NCBI GenBank assembly: GCA_026745465.1
Contig: JACYXH010000802.1
Span: 4,625,758-4,689,757 of the forward strand
Direction: 5' to 3'
DNA length: 64,000 nucleotides
Origin: Lota lota
Taxonomy: Eukaryota > Chordata > Actinopteri > Gadiformes > Lotidae
Shown: positions 29,181 through 64,000 of the stretch, in pieces
How the letters are laid out: each line of letters starts with the position of its first letter
How positions within the stretch are numbered: the stretch's first letter is position 1
Translations under genes and position numbers: made by a program
Notes under the pieces: model-generated
What the model was told of the DNA's origin: nothing
Seen by the model: only the letters and a program-made list of their open reading frames with translations
Database searches by the model: none

Positions 29181-31055
29181 ATTCGTCTCTCTCTGCTCTT
29201 TATATATTAGTAATGGGGCAATTGAAAGTACTGTTTGAAACTGTGATTGCAGCACCTAATGTACTGAAGAATAGCCCCAAAAAGGGAAATGGAGACTTCC
29301 TTAAAACAGTTTAAAAGAATGGTTATTAATGTGCCAGGAGTTTTTAACCCCCTTCACACATCATTATAAGGACCAGGAACAGAGCCGTATTATATTACTA
29401 GGTGGTTTTCAATTTTCATATTACACATAAACCAGCTGATCATCTGTGGTTAACCATCACTTAAGCAGATTGTTGTAATTAAAAAAATGCATCTGTCAAT
29501 GTTTGTTTTCCTGAGGGGGAATGGTGATAGCTTTTTTGGTGTAGTATATAATTGTTACAGACAAATCAAGCAATGATTGTGAATGCTGTAACCAAGTGCA
29601 CTACAGTGGTTGATCACAGTCACATGTAAAAACATTTTTGTTTTCAGAAAGCATAGGGACTCTCGAACCAATCCACTGGCCCATCTTCTAATGAACACAT
29701 CGAGATAGTGACACTCTTCATGTTGAAGAGGGGGGCTTTTATTTTCGGAACCTGGAATTTCCACCAATGAGAGAGAGAGAAAACACACTTGGTTACTTCC
29801 TTTTTTTTATTACTACAATTACCACCGGACAACACCCGTCGTTTGCCACACTGAGACCACACACAAGCGGTAACCACACTATGTTCGATTGCGAATATAT
29901 TTAAATGACAAGACATTCTGTCGCTGTGATTCGGATTAGAAATCCAAATAAATTCATTGGTTCTCTCTGTGACAAACCAATGAACTTTGTTGCCATTGGC
30001 CTCGGCGTTTGAAACTCTCGTTTCATCAGGTCTCATTCTGGACCTGAGCCAAGCAACCGCATGTTGAACAGTTTGAGTGATTAAAAAGAGCTGGAGTTGG
30101 TGAGGGAGGTGGCGTAGTGACACAATTATTCTCTACATTTGTACTGTGGTTTGATCAGAGGACCCCAGGGATGACAGTGCACACAGATATATTGTGCATA
30201 GTAAGGATCAGATCCTCCCTCCTTCTCCTGTACACCCTCCTCGCAACTATGATAATATCAAGCAAAGACCTAACTGAGGATAATTACCTGCACAGTATGT
30301 TGACCTTTCTTCCACATGGTATTCTGGGAGAAAGGTCACTTGTTCATCCCACTGTTCATCAGGGAAAAGTCCCACAATGCAATGCATGTAAATGAGTCGG
30401 TGGAAGGCAGGTACAAATGATCCCAACAGATTGAACTGCCTGCCAGCCCGTGTCCCTGACAGCTACAGCTAAACACCTCTTTTTATGAGCTGGAAAAAAC
30501 ACGATCTGGCCTATTCAGTGGCATGTGCGTACCAGCGTACCTGTGCGCTTGCGTGAGCCTAAATAGGTGTCTCTCAGGGAAAGGGCTCTCAAAGGCTCTC
30601 TCAGTTTAGGACAGTGGACTAATTAAAACCTAGACGCAGATGGCAGGCAGACTCGGCATGGACATAATGAGAATGGGAGGGATGGAGTGAGGGGGAGAGA
30701 GAGAGCGAGAGAGAGCGAGACAGAGCGAGAGAGAGAGACAGCTAGCTGTGGGGTTGTTTTCTGAATTGACCACGGCCCCTGGAGAAAGGCCCTCAACTCC
30801 AGCCAGCGTAGAGCAACAACAACAACCTGCAAACTTGAGTGAGCTCTGTTTGAGGCACATCTAGCCATCCTTGAATTGGTGATTCCTCTTATATCCCTTC
30901 TTGCCATTTGTAATTGACCATTTGAGGATTTAAAGCTAGGATATGTTTTAAATTCCTCGTTTGAATTTGGGTTTATTCAGCCCATAAAGAAGGTGATTGT
31001 GATAAAGATTTATAATATATTCATAACCTTGGCTAGGATTAGGTTAGAATTTAAA

Positions 31056-31059
<4 letters not shown>

Positions 31060-31109
<50 letters not shown>

Positions 31110-31110
31110 T

Positions 31111-31166
<56 letters not shown>
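31060..31166. repeat. (AT)n compound microsatellite upstream of dntt
   Basis: AT run with a short AC-containing centre, ending about 290 bp before the dntt TATA box. Confidence 0.95.
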
Positions 31167-31168
<2 letters not shown>

Positions 31169-31452
31169 TGTGTACTACAAATATTTTTTGTTGTACACAG
31201 ACTGTAGCATACCATGCTTATTATTTCCAAATCAATATTTATATCATCATTCTGCTGCACTACTTCTCACTCAGCCATTTCATCTTGGCAGTTGATCTGT
31301 TTGGCAAACACCAAATCCTGAACACCTGTTGCCAGAGTATTTTCCTGTCTGAAAGAGATCCTCACCAATTCTATGCCAACTGTCAGGTCTTGGGCAAAAT
31401 AAATCAACAACTGGTACTTTGCCAAACTGGGTGTTTGCTGTTGATAGAAGCG

Positions 31453-31460
31453 TATAAAAG
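31453..31460 (+). promoter_or_regulatory. dntt: TATA box of dntt
   Basis: TATAAAAG, followed by GG, lies 116 nt before the dntt ATG. Transcription would be expected to start near 31480-31490. No other TATA-like element is this close. An E-box-like CACCTG lies near 31323. This is inferred from sequence only. Confidence 0.6.
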
Positions 31461-31568
31461 GGACGCACAAGAAATTCAGAGAAACACCAACACATCCCGA
31501 GTTACCAGAACTGGATAAATGTAATGTTGACCTTGAACGCTTGAGGTTTAGAGGTGCTACGTGTTACC

Positions 31569-60338
<28,770 letters not shown>

Positions 60339-60649
60339 GTAAGGAGACGCTGGGACACTGTTCAGTATCACTGACTGACCCTGCCACGGAAAGAAATAGG
60401 GCGGCTGTGGTGATAAAAATAACATGCAATTCATTCAATGGTTCATCCAAGTTTGGACTTCCAAAAGGGAAGAAGTAATATGCCATGTACGCATGTACAC
60501 CCATCACATAAAGTCAATTCAAAAATCAAGCGGTGAATGTGATGTTTCATCTGAATTCAATGCTCCACACCTCAAAGGAACAACTGAAGGGTTGCCTCAT
60601 TCCCAGGCGTTCTCATCTCACGCCGCAACGCCTGAGATTGGGTGCTTCA

Positions 60650-60965
60650 ACCGTGCGTGGCGATAGGTTTTCTCCTTACCTTCCTTCTGGAGGTTTATAG
60701 TCCCAAAGTGCAGAACAAAGTGGTATAAAAGTAGCTTTGTTCCAGCAGCCATCACTCAGATGAACAAGTCGTAGCAGGATATAGAAGCTCATTCATTTTC
60801 ATTATTTGTATTAGTGGTTTTATTGATGTTTGGATCCTGAGAACTTTTAGTATATATCTACTTGTCTGTGTTGTTTAAGAAATGTGTGTCAAGATGGATG
60901 CCTCATCTACTGCAAACCCAATCGACCTACGGGTACAAATAAACTACCCGGACCTGACCTGACAG
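60650..60965 (+). mobile_element. non-LTR retrotransposon 3' end
   Basis: A degenerate reading gives VPKCRTKWYKSSFVPAAITQ and MNKS-stop, the usual C-terminal ending of a fish LINE ORF2 (CRTNR..SFVP.AI..LN). An AT-rich 3' UTR follows, ending ACAAATAAACTACCCGGACC and a short TGACC/CTGAC tail repeat. It is 5'-truncated. Confidence 0.65.
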
Positions 60966-63315
60966 AGAGGGCGGGACTTCCGAGCATGCTTTGGAGGGAG
61001 CGATAGTCGTTTCAGTTACATGGGCTTAGTGGTGAGGAGTCCAGAGAGGGTGGGCCTTCCGATAGATGGGTATCTGTTTCCATTACATGTTTCGGATATT
61101 GCTTTGGCAAATTCGTGGTAAAAATACCTCCAATTTATTCTCCTTCTCTTTGTTGTTTCGTTTTGTCATGTTCTTATTCTTGTTAACTGACGTATATAGC
61201 TCGTAGGAAGAGAGGTAAGAGGATGTCAATTGTGTTACAGTCGTCTGGAAAAGCTATACAATTCATGGACTTTTCTCAGCCTAATGAAGTATGAACCCCA
61301 TCGATGAGTGTTGCTCCTGCACGTTAGTTCTTAATGATACTTACTCAGTTATAGTCATAGTCGAAAGGGAAACTGATAGGATGACAGTTTCAGTGTCTCA
61401 GAGAGCTGACTGAACTACATATGCAACCCCCCCAGAGAGCCGATTGTACAGCAGCTCCAGCCCTTGTGGGCCTTGTGTGTTCACACCATGCTAGCGATGG
61501 CTTCTTCTGCCAGGCTGCTCTGGAGCCCCTCCCCCGCCCCAGAGACAGACAGGTTGGGCTTGTCACAGAATATCAAAGCCATATTCTTTTTTTCCGTTGA
61601 CATTTTTTGACATCAGCGCCACAGCCATGTACAAGAAAAGCCGTTCTCTTCAGGAGTGGCTCACTTTCACACTTTAAAAAACAAATACCAGAGACCAGAG
61701 AAGCTGGCAGAGGAAGCTGGACAGAAAATGGATTCTGTAATGGAAAAGCTGCACCGAAAAAAGACAGAAAAGACCCTGAGGGAGAGTGGGAAGGTTGTGA
61801 GGACTAGACAAAAGGATGAGAGAATGGTTGTGAAGAGCTGAGTGACCGAGATGGAGCGAAAGCTCTCCGCCTTCATCACATAATGATGTAATTTTTTTTA
61901 ATTAATGATGCAATTATTGGCCATTTCTTTTCACAGAGATTATTGAACACTGTTTGTCACTGCAATGGGGCTAGTGCCACTTTTTTTTGGAGTTATTTTA
62001 ATTTGAGAGCATGTTTACACACTGTTTCCTGCTCTCATGCCTCACACAGCTGTGTAACAAGATACAAAGAAACTTTAAGAATACACATTTATTTAGCATT
62101 TAGACAGCTTGTTATAAGAAACATAATTTGTAGTCGCCATAAATAGAAGTTAAAGCTAAAAGCTGGAGAGAATAATTTGCCATGTTGGTGTCTCGTCAGG
62201 TTGGGAGGAACTACTGTTCAGTTTCATTGTTTACAACCATGCATATCAATTGTGCAATTTTCACAATTTATATGCAAATTGACTGAAAAAATAACAGCAT
62301 GTGCAGGAACAGCACATCTTGTAAGTCCTCTTTAAACTCCTTCTACCGATGCCAGAACCAGATCCATTTAGGGTCTGGTAAAACCTCTCGTCTTGCCCTG
62401 TCCCTCTCTTATCCACATTATTTATTGTTACAATGTTATAGTTTAATTATATTCTTATAAGGCTGAACAGAACCAACAGTGTCTGTTCATGTCTATATAT
62501 TATATTGTATTTTATTACGTGGCTTTGTTAAGTACTCAATTCTGATCTGGTCAATTACAGCATTCAGCGGTTTGTTATTTATGAATAGTAGTCCGCTGCT
62601 ATGAATAACCGACCATTGTAATGGACAATATGAAACATTTTCTTTGGGTCCAGCATCACCCTGTCATTGTTAATTTGCAATAATGACTGACTCGCAGTAC
62701 TTGACTCCTTACATATTGCTTTATATTCGATCAGATTATATGATATGATATAAATTAATTCAATATTATATTATATTTACCTGTCAATGACCTCCACAGG
62801 GCAGTGTGGATGATATGAAATAATCTTCAAATTTGAAGAATCCCATTTACTCGTAGCTTTAAAAAAATAAATAGATTTATAGTTTTTTGAGTCTTGGTAG
62901 GACCAAGTCCATGACTACAATTACATTTTACCATGAGTAAATCTTCACAAAGAGTGAAGATTTATTATTCTTATTCTTATTATCATCATTCTTATTATTA
63001 TTAATACAGTGATGCTATTCACGTTTTGGCTTAAGCCACCTCATACAAGCTTAAGCGGGAACGGCGTGCTGTTGTTGACATTGCCGACAGTGCGTATGAA
63101 CAACTTCCTAAGCTGTCCTTCTTGACACCACTTGGCACAAGGACGTGCTGTGCAGGGCGGCCAGGGGGAGCTGCTGTTCCCCAGGGGAAGGCCTACTGTA
63201 GGGCTAGGCGGAGAGGAAGAAGGAGTGGTCGAGAGAACCACAGTGTACCCACTTTGTCATCAGACAGACGGGTTTAAAAATACATCTCTGTCTCAACCCT
63301 CCCCTGCAGCCGAGG

Positions 63316-63328
63316 ATACACACACACA

Positions 63329-63359
<31 letters not shown>

Positions 63360-63485
63360 GCACAAGCACACATGCATAAGCACATACACACACACACACA
63401 CATGCACAAGCACACATTTACGCACACGCACACTCTTACACACACATACTCACACACACACATGCTCACATACGCAAATCCACAC
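63316..63485. repeat. complex AC-rich repeat
   Basis: Interrupted CACACG/CACGCA/CACATG repeats. Confidence 0.9.
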
Positions 63486-63619
63486 ATGTTTTTCCCTTCA
63501 GGGGACTTTCCTGTTCATTATTACCTAACTTGTAATTGCGGATCCTTTCCACTGTGATGTTGGTCGGAGGAGGAAATGGCCTTAGAACAACCATTGTCTG
63601 CCCACTTAGAACACTGGTC

Positions 63620-64000
63620 TCTCCCTTATTACAGACCAGCACAAGATTGTCCAGAAATAGGGAGAGCATTTTGAAGCTCTGCTATACCAACCATCTCCAG
63701 TTGACCTCTCAGACCTTGAAAAGCCTCTAACTATGTCCGCCATCCAGAGCCTTGACCTCCCAGCTTCCTTCTCGGTGGTTCATGCCACCATAATGATTTT
63801 GGAACACAGAAAGTGGCCGGGACCTGACTCAACGATCTTCACAACCCCCACAGAAACCAGCCGTCTCCATTGTAGTTTCTCCACTTGCTACACTTCCAGA
63901 CTTCAAGTCCCTTGGAAGCCTCCTGTGTGAAGACTGCAGCATCGACCAGGAAAATCCAAAATTTCTTCACATCCTCTTCGGCGTCTTAGGAGAAGAGTCT
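63620..64000 (+). mobile_element. non-LTR retrotransposon ORF2 fragment with internal deletion
   Basis: The left part reads TDQHKIVQK-stop-GEHFEALL, YQPSPVDLSDLE, then LDLPASFSVVHA and WPGPDSTIF, matching the region from the end of the endonuclease linker into the reverse transcriptase (WAEHF..LLNQPSPVDLSDLE, GKAPGPD.IP). The right part reads FKSLGSLLCEDCSIDQEN and, after a frame change, SSSFGRLRRRV, which belongs several hundred residues later (FKYLGS.L..DGSID.EI..R). The RT catalytic core between them is missing. The stop replaces the expected Trp. The copy continues past the window. Clade not determined (RTE- or jockey-like). Confidence 0.8.

Larger units (their letters stand above)
29181..31568. 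promoter_or_regulatory. head-to-head blnk/dntt intergenic region
   Basis: About 2.4 kb separates the two divergent start codons. A minus-strand stretch from 30123 to 29644 is free of stops for 159 codons but resembles no known protein. It overlaps a small cluster of CCAAT motifs (about 29957-30000, both orientations), so a promoter with an untranslated first blnk exon is possible. A GA-rich run lies near 30690-30740, and a long AT repeat at 31060-31166. The dntt TATA box lies at the right end. Nothing else is recognised. Confidence 0.5.
60339..64000 (+). other. dntt: dntt intron 8 (start)
   Basis: The donor is GTAAGG. I looked for the next TdT exon (GLLLYYDLVES type) in the remaining 3.7 kb and did not find it. 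The stretch holds two LINE fragments (60650-60965 and 63620-64000) and an AC-rich complex repeat (63316-63485). A 61-codon Lys-rich frame at 61656-61841 is unrecognised and probably chance. Confidence 0.6.

Noticed and set aside
31285-31518. 77-codon plus-strand frame just upstream of dntt
   Set aside because: It runs across the TATA box and start region, has no homology, and is out of context for an upstream exon.
61656-61841. Lys/Glu-rich 61-codon frame in dntt intron 8 as a possible missing exon
   Set aside because: Does not resemble any TdT segment and has no matching splice phase.
63316-63485. Regularly spaced CACA/CACG units as a possible CRISPR-like array
   Set aside because: Units are simple-sequence variants without unique spacers, in eukaryotic DNA.
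60339-64000. Search for the TdT exon with loop 1 and the third catalytic aspartate
   Set aside because: No sequence encoding a YYDLVES-like or [20 protein letters not shown]-like segment was found; it is assumed to lie beyond the window.

Overview
This window looks like nuclear DNA from a ray-finned (teleost) fish. The exons are short, spliced at GT-AG sites, and encode vertebrate proteins. Teleost-type SINE, LINE and MITE debris is scattered through the introns. The density of very long AC/GT, GA and C/G runs is extreme; this would fit a gadiform such as cod, but that is only a guess. I assembled four genes exon by exon, and the reading frame stays intact across every junction.

Layout. (1) 1-5.3 kb, plus strand: the last seven coding exons and the stop of nvl, an AAA+ ATPase of ribosome biogenesis; the rest lies to the left. 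(2) 7.57-12.12 kb, minus strand: complete degs1, dihydroceramide delta-4 desaturase, three coding exons, 323 aa, tail-to-tail with nvl as in human 1q42. (3) 12.1-16.8 kb: a gene-free stretch full of repeats. It separates a human-1q42 block from a human-10q24 block, and holds diverged copies of two segments found further right. (4) 16.81-29.18 kb, minus strand: complete blnk (SLP-65), the B-cell receptor adaptor, 23 coding exons, 478 aa. (5) 29.2-31.57 kb: a head-to-head intergenic region. (6) 31.57-60.34 kb, plus strand: the first eight coding exons of dntt (terminal deoxynucleotidyltransferase), whose last exons lie beyond the window. The blnk/dntt head-to-head order matches human.

The two immune genes act in the same lineage. 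TdT adds N nucleotides at V(D)J junctions in precursor lymphocytes. BLNK carries signals from the pre-B and B-cell receptor to PLC-gamma2 and Btk. No sequence shown here proves shared control.

The most interesting observation is that this blnk begins with three exons encoding a SAM domain collinear with that of SLP-76 (LCP2), which mammalian BLNK lacks. One of those SAM exons, with its flanking intron, is also present as a diverged copy beyond the 3' end of blnk, with its acceptor AG lost. A second, roughly 0.8-1 kb non-coding block is likewise present near that copy and again inside dntt intron 3, in the same order and orientation. Other points are a TATA box in front of dntt, a 28-C polypyrimidine tract at a dntt splice acceptor, a long-armed foldback MITE in blnk, and a decayed tRNA-Lys-like sequence in dntt. 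No retroviral, LTR or Polinton-type element was recognised.
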